Source of the DNA: Pseudomonadota bacterium
Lineage (GTDB): Bacteria > Pseudomonadota > Gammaproteobacteria > Burkholderiales > Rhodocyclaceae
Direction of reading: 5' to 3'
DNA length: 50,055 nt
NCBI GenBank assembly: GCA_018240585.1
Contig: JAFEFM010000517.1
Location: 1 to 50,055 of the forward strand
Shown: one piece after another, positions 35,521 to 42,823 of the stretch
How the letters are laid out: every line of letters begins with the position of its first letter
How positions within the stretch are numbered: position 1 is the stretch's first letter
Program-made: the position numbers and the translations under genes
Notes under the pieces: model-generated
Database searches by the model: none
What the model was told of the DNA's origin: nothing
What the model saw: the letters and a program-made list of their open reading frames with translations, nothing else

Positions 35521-36213
35521 TCAAGGCACCTGCGAATAGATCATGCGGCGGCGGATGCGCTCGGCGTGTGCCGCGAGCCACGGCCCGAAACTGCGCTCGT
35601 AACGCCGCGGATTGGGCAGCATCACCGCCAGGCGGGCCGACTCGGCCGGACCCAGGCGGCTGGCGGGCACGCCGTAGTAGCGCCGCGCCGCGGCTTCGGC
35701 ACCGAACACGCCTTCGCCCCATTCGACGACGTTCAGATACACCTCGAGGATGCGGCGCTTGCTCCACAACTGCTCGATCATCACCGTGATGACCGCCTCC
35801 TGGGCCTTGCGCAGGTAGCTGCGCGACGGCGACAGGAAGAGATTCTTGGCCAGTTGCTGGCTGATCGTCGAGCCGCCGGCCACTGCGCGGCCCTTGCGCT
35901 CGTTCTTCTCGATCGCGCGCTCGATGCCTTCCCAGTCGAAGCCTTCGTGCTCGACGAAGCTGTCGTCCTCCGCGGCTATGACCGCACGTTTAAGGTGCAC
36001 CGAGATCTGCTCGTACGGCACCCACTGGTGGCGCAGCGTGGCATTCGGATCCTTCTCGCGCAGCTCCGCGAGGCGCAGCCGCATGAAGCTGGTGCTCGCA
36101 GGGTCGAAACGGCTCCACCAGATCACCTGGGTCAGCAGCACGATCTGCCACACGATCAGCAGCGCCAGCGCGATCACCAGGCCGCGCCCGATCCAGCGCA
36201 GCACCGCGCTCAT
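35521..36213 (-). CDS. mtgA: Monofunctional peptidoglycan glycosyltransferase MtgA
   Basis: A 230-residue GT51 enzyme polymerising lipid II into glycan chains. One N-terminal membrane helix (~10-30; LVIALALLIVWQIVLLTQV) anchors it. Catalytic Glu lies in AEDDSFVEHEGFDWEGI near residue 82. GGSTISQQLAKNLFLSPSRS and RILEVYLNVVEWGEGVFGAE are the other GT51 motifs. It works with the undecaprenyl cycle (uppP is 6 kb away). It starts 32 bases after the TonB-like gene; aroE, which I recall as a common mtgA neighbour in betaproteobacteria, is not here. Confidence 0.95.
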   Translation of the reverse strand: MSAVLRWIGRGLVIALALLIVWQIVLLTQVIWWSRFDPASTSFMRLRLAELREKDPNATLRHQWVPYEQISVHLKRAVIAAEDDSFVEHEGFDWEGIERAIEKNERKGRAVAGGSTISQQLAKNLFLSPSRSYLRKAQEAVITVMIEQLWSKRRILEVYLNVVEWGEGVFGAEAAARRYYGVPASRLGPAESARLAVMLPNPRRYERSFGPWLAAHAERIRRRMIYSQVP

Positions 36214-36244
36214 GACCGCGCCCCGCCGCGCGCGCCGGACGGGC

Positions 36245-37120
36245 TCAATTCGCCCGCACCTCGTCGGCGTTGGTGAAGGTCCATGTGCGCGTGATCTCGA
36301 TCAGGTCTGTGTCGCGCCGGATCTCGGGCGGAAAGGGCGCGTAGGGGGCGGCCATCTTCACGATGTGCACCGCTGCATCGTCGAGCACCTTGTGTCCCGA
36401 ACTTCGATGCACGCCGACACGATCCACCGAGCCGTCGGCGCGGATCGTGACCGACAGCAGCAGGCTGCCGTACAGCTTGCCGCGCGCCGCCTCGGGGTAA
36501 TTGAGCGTGCCGATGCGCTCCACCTTCTGCCGCCAGTCCTCGACGTATTGCGCGAAGCGGTATTCGCGTGCGCGCGCGCCGATGAACTGGGTGCGCGGGC
36601 GCCGCCCGAGCTCTTCGAGGTTGCGGTCGATCTGCGCTTCCAGGCGCGCGACCGCGGCGGCGCTGTCGAGCAGGTCGAGGCCGCTGACGGCGGCCGTCGG
36701 TGCAGGCTGTTCCGTCTGCTGGGGCCGGCTGGCGACCGCGGTGGCGGCCTTGCTGCGTGTCAGCACCTGTTGTTGCGCCACCTCGGGCTGCGGCTGGCGG
36801 CGTTTCTGCTCGACCAGCGCATCGCCGTCGCGGCGCGCGTTCTGTGGCGGCAGCGGCGACTTCGGGCGGACCTTCTGCTCGCTGGTGCCGCCGCCGGCGA
36901 GGTTGGCCTGCGCCAGCACGTCGGCCTTGTCCGGCGCCTTCGCATGGCGGGCATTGACGAGCACCACTTCCAGCCCGCGATCGTGCACCGGCTTGGCGTC
37001 CGGCAGGCGGAACTGCAGGCTCAGCACCAGCGCGTGCAGCGCGAGCGAGATCGCCAGCGCGATGCGCAGCCGCCGGCTGAGGCGGGGCGGCGACGGGAGG
37101 GCGGGCGTGGCCACGCGCAT
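36245..37120 (-). CDS. TonB-family energy transducer-like protein
   Basis: A 291-residue protein with an N-terminal membrane helix (IALAISLALHALVLSLQF, ~20-37), including the Ser and His typical of TonB helices. A Pro/Gln/Lys-rich linker follows (~55-165). The C-terminal TonB domain (~205-285) reads NYPEAARGKLYGSLLLSVTI and DGSVDRVGVHRSSGHKVLDDAA. It should transmit proton-motive energy to outer-membrane receptors with ExbB/ExbD, which are not encoded nearby. The ATG at 37120 was chosen as the first before the helix; it is seven bases from the RNB gene stop. Confidence 0.87.
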   Translation of the reverse strand: MRVATPALPSPPRLSRRLRIALAISLALHALVLSLQFRLPDAKPVHDRGLEVVLVNARHAKAPDKADVLAQANLAGGGTSEQKVRPKSPLPPQNARRDGDALVEQKRRQPQPEVAQQQVLTRSKAATAVASRPQQTEQPAPTAAVSGLDLLDSAAAVARLEAQIDRNLEELGRRPRTQFIGARAREYRFAQYVEDWRQKVERIGTLNYPEAARGKLYGSLLLSVTIRADGSVDRVGVHRSSGHKVLDDAAVHIVKMAAPYAPFPPEIRRDTDLIEITRTWTFTNADEVRAN

Positions 37121-37127
37121 GCTGCGG

Positions 37128-39032
37128 TCAGCCGACGTAGTCCGATTCGGCCGGTGCCTGCGGCTCGGACAGGATCTGCACGAAGCGCGCCTCCACGTCC
37201 ACATCGAACAGGTCGGTGTGTTCGACGTTCAGCCTGACCTGGCTGCCCGGCATCTGCAGCGGCATCGACGGCACCTTGAACACGAGCGGGACCTGGGTCA
37301 GGCGCACCACGTTCTCCCGCAGCACGGTGGCTTCGACCGGGCCGAGGCCGTGCTGGCGCAGCCAGCGCACGCACCAGTAGCGCTCCATCTGGCGCTGGAA
37401 CTCGGCGTACTCGGCGTAGGTGAGTTCGAAGTCGCGCAGCGCGGCCATCAGCTCGGCCGAGCGCGGCGCGAAGGCCGGCTCGTCGCCGCGCAACACCGAG
37501 ATGATCTGCCACTGGTTGACCAGATCCACGTAACGGCGCAGCGGCGAGCTTGACCAGGCGTAGCAGTCCACGCCCAGACCTTCGTGCGGCGCGGCGACGG
37601 TGGTCATGCGCACCTTGCCGCCACCCTGCGCGCGATACAGGCCGGGCACGCCGGCCTCGTCGAGCAGCTTGCCCCAGGTCATGTTGGCGTGGATCATCAG
37701 CTCGGCCACCAGCTTGTCCATCGGCGAGCCGCGCAGGCGCCGGCCGATGCTGATGTGGCCGGCGCCGTCGGCAGTGTGCTGCGTCCAGTCGACGCTGAAG
37801 CTGTAGTCGATGCGGTCCTCGTTGCCTGCGGCCTTGCCGCGGCCCGCCTCGAGCACGGTGGCCAGATCCCACAGCACGGTGAGCTCGCGCTTCCAGCGGA
37901 ATTCGGGGCCGCCTTCCAGCACAGTGCGATCGTTGAACACCGGCTCGATGTCGTGGTGGCGCAGGTTGGCGACGATGGGCACGCGCTCGACGCGCGACTC
38001 CTCGCCGACGATGGCGAGCCCGGGCGTGACGTCGAGGTACAGCGACACCGCCGGACAGTCGCGGCCTTCGGCGAGGGTGAAGGCATACACCACGTCGTCC
38101 GGCAGCATGGTGATCTTGTTGCCCGGCATGTACACGGTGGAAAGGCGCCGGCGCGCGATCGCGTCGAGCGAGGAGCCGCGCGCGAAGCCCAGCGCCGGCG
38201 CGGCGATGTGGATGCCGATGCGCCAGCCGCCTTCGGGCCGCGGCGTCACCGAGAAGGCGTCGTCGATCTCGGTGGTCGAGGCGTCGTCGATCGAGAACGC
38301 GACCACATCGGCGCGCGGCAGGCCGGCAGGTTCGACCGGCGCCTCGTAGGCCGGGAAGGTCGGGCCGTCGGGGAATTGATCGAACAGGAAACGGTTGTAG
38401 TGGAAGTCGTAGCTCGAGGCCAGCGCACCACACTTCAGCAGCAGGCGCGGGGCGGACAGCCCGCTGTCCACGCAGGCGGCTTCCAGCGCCTTGATCTCGA
38501 GGCGGTTGCGGTCGGGCCGGTACAAGGCTTGCGGCAGCAGGGCAGCGAGTTCCGGCGGCATGCGGCCCTCGACCAGTTCGGCGCGCATGTGCTCGATGGC
38601 GGCAGCCTGCTGCTTCTTCTTTTCCAGGCCGGCGAGGGCCGCCTGCAGGATGTCGGCCGGTGCCTTGCGAAAGCGCCCCTTGCCCTTGCGGTGGAACCAG
38701 ATCGGCGCCGAATGCAGGCGCAGCAGCAGGGTGGCTGCCTCCACCGCGGAGGGAGGGTGGCCGTGGTAATCGGCAGCGAATTCGGCGAAGCCGAACTCCT
38801 CGTCGCCGCAGACTTCCCACAGGAACTCGAGGTCCAGTTCCTCGGCGCCGGCCTCCGCGCGCACCAGCAGGTCGGCGGGGGCGGGCTCGCGGAAGCTGAG
38901 CAGCACGTTCGCGCGCTTGAGCTTGACCCGCTTGCCGTGGGTCGTCTCCACCTGCAGCGTGGCATCGTTGTCAGCGAGGATGGTTCCGGCCTTGAAGGCA
39001 CCGTCCTCTTCGAAAAGCACGAACATCGGCAT
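37128..39032 (-). CDS. RNB-domain exoribonuclease (RNase II family)
   Basis: A 634-residue protein with an N-terminal region of beta-rich and helical character (~1-220) and an RNB catalytic domain (~235-530). The metal site reads SIDDASTTEIDDAFSV near residue 247. Aligned to E. coli RNase II (Asp201, 207, 209, 210), the second position is Glu and the others are Asp. YMPGNKITMLPDDVVYAF, ELMIHANMTWGKLL and YAWSSSPLRRYVDLVNQWQI are RNB motifs. A short C-terminal S1-like segment follows. It degrades RNA 3' to 5' in relatives. An ATG at 39026 would shorten it by two residues. Confidence 0.92.
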   Translation of the reverse strand: MPMFVLFEEDGAFKAGTILADNDATLQVETTHGKRVKLKRANVLLSFREPAPADLLVRAEAGAEELDLEFLWEVCGDEEFGFAEFAADYHGHPPSAVEAATLLLRLHSAPIWFHRKGKGRFRKAPADILQAALAGLEKKKQQAAAIEHMRAELVEGRMPPELAALLPQALYRPDRNRLEIKALEAACVDSGLSAPRLLLKCGALASSYDFHYNRFLFDQFPDGPTFPAYEAPVEPAGLPRADVVAFSIDDASTTEIDDAFSVTPRPEGGWRIGIHIAAPALGFARGSSLDAIARRRLSTVYMPGNKITMLPDDVVYAFTLAEGRDCPAVSLYLDVTPGLAIVGEESRVERVPIVANLRHHDIEPVFNDRTVLEGGPEFRWKRELTVLWDLATVLEAGRGKAAGNEDRIDYSFSVDWTQHTADGAGHISIGRRLRGSPMDKLVAELMIHANMTWGKLLDEAGVPGLYRAQGGGKVRMTTVAAPHEGLGVDCYAWSSSPLRRYVDLVNQWQIISVLRGDEPAFAPRSAELMAALRDFELTYAEYAEFQRQMERYWCVRWLRQHGLGPVEATVLRENVVRLTQVPLVFKVPSMPLQMPGSQVRLNVEHTDLFDVDVEARFVQILSEPQAPAESDYVG

Positions 39033-39056
39033 CTGCCAGTGAAAAGCAAGTCGGCT

Positions 39057-39084
39057 AGTTTACTGGATTCGGATGCCTGCCGAA
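39057..39084 (-). promoter_or_regulatory. Weak promoter candidate for the RNB gene
   Basis: On the minus strand TTCGGC and TAAACT lie 16 bases apart, with the -10 about 25 bases before the ATG at 39032. The -35 match is poor and coincides with one arm of an inverted repeat. Confidence 0.35.
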
Positions 39085-39116
39085 GTTTCGCTTTGTGCCT
39101 CTGCCCGCACTTCGGC
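39079..39116. repeat. 8-base inverted repeat between rarD and the RNB gene
   Basis: GCCGAAGT at 39079-39086 and ACTTCGGC at 39109-39116 are perfect inverted copies with a 22-base loop, just after the rarD stop. One arm covers the putative -35 region of the RNB gene, so it may be an operator or the rarD transcript end. Confidence 0.5.
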
Positions 39117-39121
39117 CGGGT

Positions 39122-40030
39122 TCAGGTCCCGCGTCGTGCCACGCGCACCATGTCCACCGAGTAGATCGCGAGCGCGACCCAGATCAGCACGAAGCCGATC
39201 AGTTGCGCGCTGTCGAAGGGTTCGCGGAACACCAGCACGGCGAGCACGAAGTTCAGGCTGGGCGCGATGAACTGCAGGAAACCGACGGTGGCGAGCGGCA
39301 GGCGCTTGGCGCCCACCGCGAACAGCGCCAACGGCACGGCGGTCAGCACGCCGGCCAGCGGCAACATGGTGTCGATGTACGGCGACGAACCGAACACGAG
39401 CTGGCCGCTGTGGGTCAGCCATGCCAGCCAGGCGATGGCCAGCGGCGCCGTGACCACCGTCTCGATGAACAGGCCGCCAATCGCTTCCACCGGTGCGCGC
39501 TTGCGCAGCAGGCCGTAGACACCGAAGGTGCCGGCGAGAAACAGCGGAATCCACGGCGCGCTGCCGACCTGCCACACGCGCCAGGCCACGCCGGCCGTCG
39601 CCACCGCGAGCGCCGCCCGCTGCAGCGGGCGCAGGCGCTCGCCGAGGAACATCCAGCCCAGCAGCACGCTCACCAGCGGATTGATGAAATAGCCCAGGCT
39701 GGCCTCGATCAGGCGTCCGGCGTCGATCGCCCACAGGAAGACGAGCCAGTTGCTGCCGGTCAGCATCGCGGTCAGCGCCAGCAGGCCGAGCAGGCGCGGC
39801 TGCCGCCGGATTGCCCAGATGCCGCGGAAACCGCCGGTGGCCGGCACCAGCGCGAGCAGGCCGGCAAGAAAGACCACCGACCACAACACCCGATGGGCGA
39901 CGATCTCGAACGGCGGCACGCTGCCGACGGCGCGGAAGTAAAGCGGCGACAGGCCCCAGACGGTGAAGGCGGTCAGAGCGGCGAGAGCCCCGTGGCGGGT
40001 CTGCGGGGAGGCGGCGGCGTCGGTCGTCAT
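39122..40030 (-). CDS. rarD: RarD/EamA-family membrane transporter
   Basis: A 302-residue protein with about ten hydrophobic helices in two EamA repeats. GALAALTAFTVWGLSPLYFR at the N-terminus, EIVAHRVLWSVVFL, and SNWLVFLWAIDAGRLIEASL with GYFINPLVSVLLGWMFLGERL are strong RarD signatures. RarD proteins are presumed drug/metabolite exporters; the substrate is unknown. The ATG at 40030 is preferred; a TTG at 40045 overlaps the stop of the upstream methyltransferase. It probably belongs to the uppP-yqiA-methyltransferase-rarD unit. Confidence 0.93.
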   Translation of the reverse strand: MTTDAAASPQTRHGALAALTAFTVWGLSPLYFRAVGSVPPFEIVAHRVLWSVVFLAGLLALVPATGGFRGIWAIRRQPRLLGLLALTAMLTGSNWLVFLWAIDAGRLIEASLGYFINPLVSVLLGWMFLGERLRPLQRAALAVATAGVAWRVWQVGSAPWIPLFLAGTFGVYGLLRKRAPVEAIGGLFIETVVTAPLAIAWLAWLTHSGQLVFGSSPYIDTMLPLAGVLTAVPLALFAVGAKRLPLATVGFLQFIAPSLNFVLAVLVFREPFDSAQLIGFVLIWVALAIYSVDMVRVARRGT

Positions 40031-40041
40031 GCGGCCCGGGC

Positions 40042-40896
40042 TCAAGGCGCACGCCGTGCGGTCGCCACCAGCGCGCGGGCGGGAAGCGCGTAGGCGGCTC
40101 CGTCATCGGAGCGGAAGGCTTGGAGTTCCGCGCCCACCTCGGCGCGCAGCGCCTGCTGGGTTGCTTCCGGCAGGCGGGCGAGCGATTCGGCCGCGCCGCC
40201 GGCGAGGTCGAGGAAGGCCTGCCAGTAATCCTCCGTGCGCGTGAAGTGGCAGGTGAAGTCGCATGCTTCGATATGCACGGAGTCGAAGCCGGCCTCGTGC
40301 AACAGGGCTTCGAGCACCTCGGGCGCGCCGAAGCGGAACACCGAGGGGCGCACCACTTTCGGCGCGGGCAGGAGGCGGGCGATGCAGGCCTGCGCGCACC
40401 CGATCAGCGGCACAGCATCGCGCTCGGCCCACACCGACAGCGTGACGCTCCCGCCCGGCGCGAGGACGCGGCGGATCTCGGCAAGCGCCTGTTCCGGATG
40501 CGGGAACATGAACAGCGCCAGCCCGGCCAGCACGCGATCGACACTGCCGTCGGCAAGGCACAGGTGCTCCGCGTCGGCCGCAGCGAAGTGCAGTCCGCTG
40601 GCGTGCGGATTGCGGCGCGCGCCTTCGGCCAGCATGCCTTCGGCGATGTCGGTGGCCAGTACTTCGCCCCCGGGCTGGACGAGCTCAGCGGCGCGCAGCG
40701 CGAGGAGGCCGGGGCCGCTGGCGAGATCGAGCACGCGCTGGCCCGGTGCCAGGGCGGCGGCGGCCAGCAGCGCGTCGGCGAGATTGGCGCGAAGAGGCGC
40801 GCCGTCGGCGTAGCGCGCGGCGATGCGGTTGAAGCCCGCGCGCTCCAGGGCCTTGAAGCGGCGCGGGTCGAATCCGGGGGTGGCCTTGCCGCTCAT
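40042..40896 (-). CDS. Class I SAM-dependent methyltransferase (type 11-like)
   Basis: A 284-residue methyltransferase. The SAM-binding motif is VLDLASGPGLLALRAAELV near residue 55. ATDIAEGMLAEGARR and FAAADAEHLCLADGSVDRV supply motifs II and III, and LAEIRRVLAPGGSVTLSVW is motif post-III. It resembles UbiE-like enzymes but lacks features that fix a substrate. Its start overlaps the stop of the YqiA-like gene (ATGA), and rarD follows after 11 bases, so it is part of a compact transcription unit. Confidence 0.88.
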   Translation of the reverse strand: MSGKATPGFDPRRFKALERAGFNRIAARYADGAPLRANLADALLAAAALAPGQRVLDLASGPGLLALRAAELVQPGGEVLATDIAEGMLAEGARRNPHASGLHFAAADAEHLCLADGSVDRVLAGLALFMFPHPEQALAEIRRVLAPGGSVTLSVWAERDAVPLIGCAQACIARLLPAPKVVRPSVFRFGAPEVLEALLHEAGFDSVHIEACDFTCHFTRTEDYWQAFLDLAGGAAESLARLPEATQQALRAEVGAELQAFRSDDGAAYALPARALVATARRAP

Positions 40897-41489
40897 GCTG
40901 CTGGCGCCAGGCCTGCAAAGCGGATCAGTTCGTCGAGGTAATCCGTCCACCGCGTGAAGCTGTGGTCGCCGCCTTCCAGCACGGTCTGCCGCGCGCCCGC
41001 GTACTTCGCCACCGCGTGACGGTAATCGAGCACCTCGTCGCCGGTCTCGACCAGCAGCCAGTAGCGTTCCGGCCGCGTGATGGCCGGAACCTCGAGCGCG
41101 CGCAGCTCGGCGATGTGCGCCTCGGTGAAGCGGAAGGTTTCGCCCGTATACATGTTGGTCTGTTCGCCGATGTAGGCGCCCAGCTCCAGCGGCGCGACGA
41201 TCGCCGGATTCACCAGCGCCGCGCGCAGGTCGTGGCGTTCGGCGAGCCAGGTGGCGTAGTAGCCGCCCAGCGAGCTGCCGACCAGCGTGGCGTCGATGCC
41301 TTGCGCCCTGCAGCGCGCGAGTTGCGCCTCCACCAGCGCGATGGCGGCCTGCGGCGAGGCCGGCAACTGCTCGCACCAGAAGGCCGCGCCGAGTCCGCGT
41401 TCTTCCAGGTGATGCTTGAGCGCCCGGGCCTTGATCGAGGCCGGCGCCGAGCGGAAACCGTGCAGGTAGACGATCAATGGACGCTCCAT
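40893..41489 (-). CDS. YqiA/YcfP-family alpha/beta-fold esterase
   Basis: A 198-residue small hydrolase. [19 protein letters not shown] is the oxyanion region, [14 protein letters not shown] near residue 70 holds the nucleophile Ser, and GGDHSFTRW near 175 the catalytic His. ETGDEVLDY supplies the Asp. E. coli YqiA hydrolyses short acyl esters; the true substrate is unknown. The start at 41489 was chosen from the conserved [12 protein letters not shown]; it overlaps the end of uppP by 16 bases. Confidence 0.92.
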   Translation of the reverse strand: MERPLIVYLHGFRSAPASIKARALKHHLEERGLGAAFWCEQLPASPQAAIALVEAQLARCRAQGIDATLVGSSLGGYYATWLAERHDLRAALVNPAIVAPLELGAYIGEQTNMYTGETFRFTEAHIAELRALEVPAITRPERYWLLVETGDEVLDYRHAVAKYAGARQTVLEGGDHSFTRWTDYLDELIRFAGLAPAA

Positions 41490-42298
41490 TCCACCCAGCC
41501 GAAATGCGCCGTGGCAAGCACGATGATGCCGAAGGCGATGCGGTACCACGCGAAGATGGTGAAATCGTGGCTGGAGATGTAGCGCAGCAGCCAGCGCACG
41601 CACAGGAAGGCCGACACGAAGGCGGCGACGAAGCCGACCGCCCACATCGCGAGGTCGTCCGCATTGAGCAGCGCGCGTTCCTTGTAGAGGCTGTAGAGCG
41701 TCGCGATGAACAGGGTCGGGATCGCCAGGAAGAACGAGAACTCCGTCGCCGCCTTGCGCGACAGGCCGAACAGCAGGCCGCCGATGATCGTCGCGCCGGA
41801 GCGCGACGTGCCGGGAATCAGCGCGAAGGCCTGCGCGATGCCCAGCTTCAGCGCATCCAGCGGCGTCATCTCATCGACGCTCTGCACCCGGATCGTGTGC
41901 GTGCGGCGCTCGGCCCAGAGGATGACGAAGGCACCGATGATGAAGGCCATCGCCACCGGTACGGGCTTGAACAGGTGGGCCTCGATCGCCTTCTTGAACA
42001 TCAGGCCGAGCGCGGCGAGCGGAACGAAGGCGATGGCGAGATTCAGTACCAGTCGGTTGGCCAGGCGATCGCGCCCGAGGCCGGTCAGCACGCCGGCGAT
42101 GCGATGGCGGAACTCCCATACCACCGCGAGGATGGCGCCCGACTGGATGACGATCTCGAACAGCTTGCCGCGGTCGTCGTTGAAATTGAGCAAGTCACCG
42201 GCGAGGATCAGGTGGCCGGTGGAGGAGATGGGCAGGAATTCGGTGAGTCCTTCGACGATGCCGAGGATCAGCGCCTTCAGTAGCAGGATGGTGTCCAT
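41474..42298 (-). CDS. uppP: Undecaprenyl-diphosphate phosphatase UppP (BacA)
   Basis: A 274-residue membrane enzyme that recycles undecaprenyl pyrophosphate to the monophosphate carrier for peptidoglycan. Catalytic motifs are intact: [17 protein letters not shown] near residue 15 and [15 protein letters not shown] near 160. About eight hydrophobic helices are visible. It confers bacitracin tolerance when abundant. It heads the unit that continues with the YqiA-like esterase, methyltransferase and rarD. A TAGAAT box lies 27 bases upstream. Confidence 0.96.
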   Translation of the reverse strand: MDTILLLKALILGIVEGLTEFLPISSTGHLILAGDLLNFNDDRGKLFEIVIQSGAILAVVWEFRHRIAGVLTGLGRDRLANRLVLNLAIAFVPLAALGLMFKKAIEAHLFKPVPVAMAFIIGAFVILWAERRTHTIRVQSVDEMTPLDALKLGIAQAFALIPGTSRSGATIIGGLLFGLSRKAATEFSFFLAIPTLFIATLYSLYKERALLNADDLAMWAVGFVAAFVSAFLCVRWLLRYISSHDFTIFAWYRIAFGIIVLATAHFGWVEWSVH

Positions 42299-42324
42299 GG
42301 AGAGCAGATGTGAAATTGAGGCTG

Positions 42325-42330
42325 CATTCT
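42325..42330 (-). promoter_or_regulatory. Possible -10 element for uppP
   Basis: TAGAAT on the minus strand lies 27 bases before the uppP ATG, preceded by an AT-richer GATAG. No convincing -35 element is seen. Confidence 0.4.
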
Positions 42331-42389
42331 ACTATCGCGGTGGTGTTGCGCTGCAGCGGATGTAGGGGTGGGCGTGACTGCGGCGGGGC

Positions 42390-42647
42390 TCAGTCGGTGC
42401 CGGTCAGCCGCTCGAGTCGCGCGAGCCAGATGATGGCCGCCTCGCGGCTGTCGCCGCACATCTCGACCGAGGGCTGCAGGCTGCCGCAAACGGCTGGCCG
42501 GCGCTGATCCCCGAACAGCTTGCAGTGATCGTGTCCGTCGAGCTGGATGCAGCGCACCCCCGCCGGCTTGCCCTGCGGCATGCCGGGGATGGGCGAGGAG
42601 ATCGACGGCGCGATGCAGCACGCGGCGCAGCCCGGGCGGCAGTCCAT
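42390..42647 (-). CDS. YkgJ-family zinc/iron-chelating cysteine cluster protein
   Basis: An 85-residue protein with clustered cysteines: CRPGCAACC at residues 3-11, [24 protein letters not shown] and EMCGDS. The pattern fits the YkgJ/FliB-like CxxCC family, thought to bind a metal ion. The start at 42647 ([11 protein letters not shown]) is supported because the conserved cluster begins at once. It sits between uppP and the divergent hrpA gene. Function is unknown. Confidence 0.88.
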   Translation of the reverse strand: MDCRPGCAACCIAPSISSPIPGMPQGKPAGVRCIQLDGHDHCKLFGDQRRPAVCGSLQPSVEMCGDSREAAIIWLARLERLTGTD

Positions 42648-42763
42648 CGTCGTCAGGCTCCGGTCCGCTCGGGCGGTGGCTCGATGGCGACCTCGGTACG
42701 CGGAACGGCGGTGGCGAAGGGCAGGCTGGGCATGGCGGGGCGGCAGGTTCGGGATGGCAGCCA

Positions 42764-42795
42764 TTGTCGCACCCGCACTGCAACAAAGGGATAAT
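42764..42795 (+). promoter_or_regulatory. Weak promoter candidate for hrpA
   Basis: TTGTCG at 42764-42769 and GATAAT at 42790-42795 flank a 20-base spacer, which is long. The -10 box is 28 bases before the hrpA ATG, so the implied leader is short and agrees with the chosen start. Confidence 0.35.
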
Positions 42796-42823
42796 GCGCG
42801 CTTCGATCAAGCGATGAACACCG

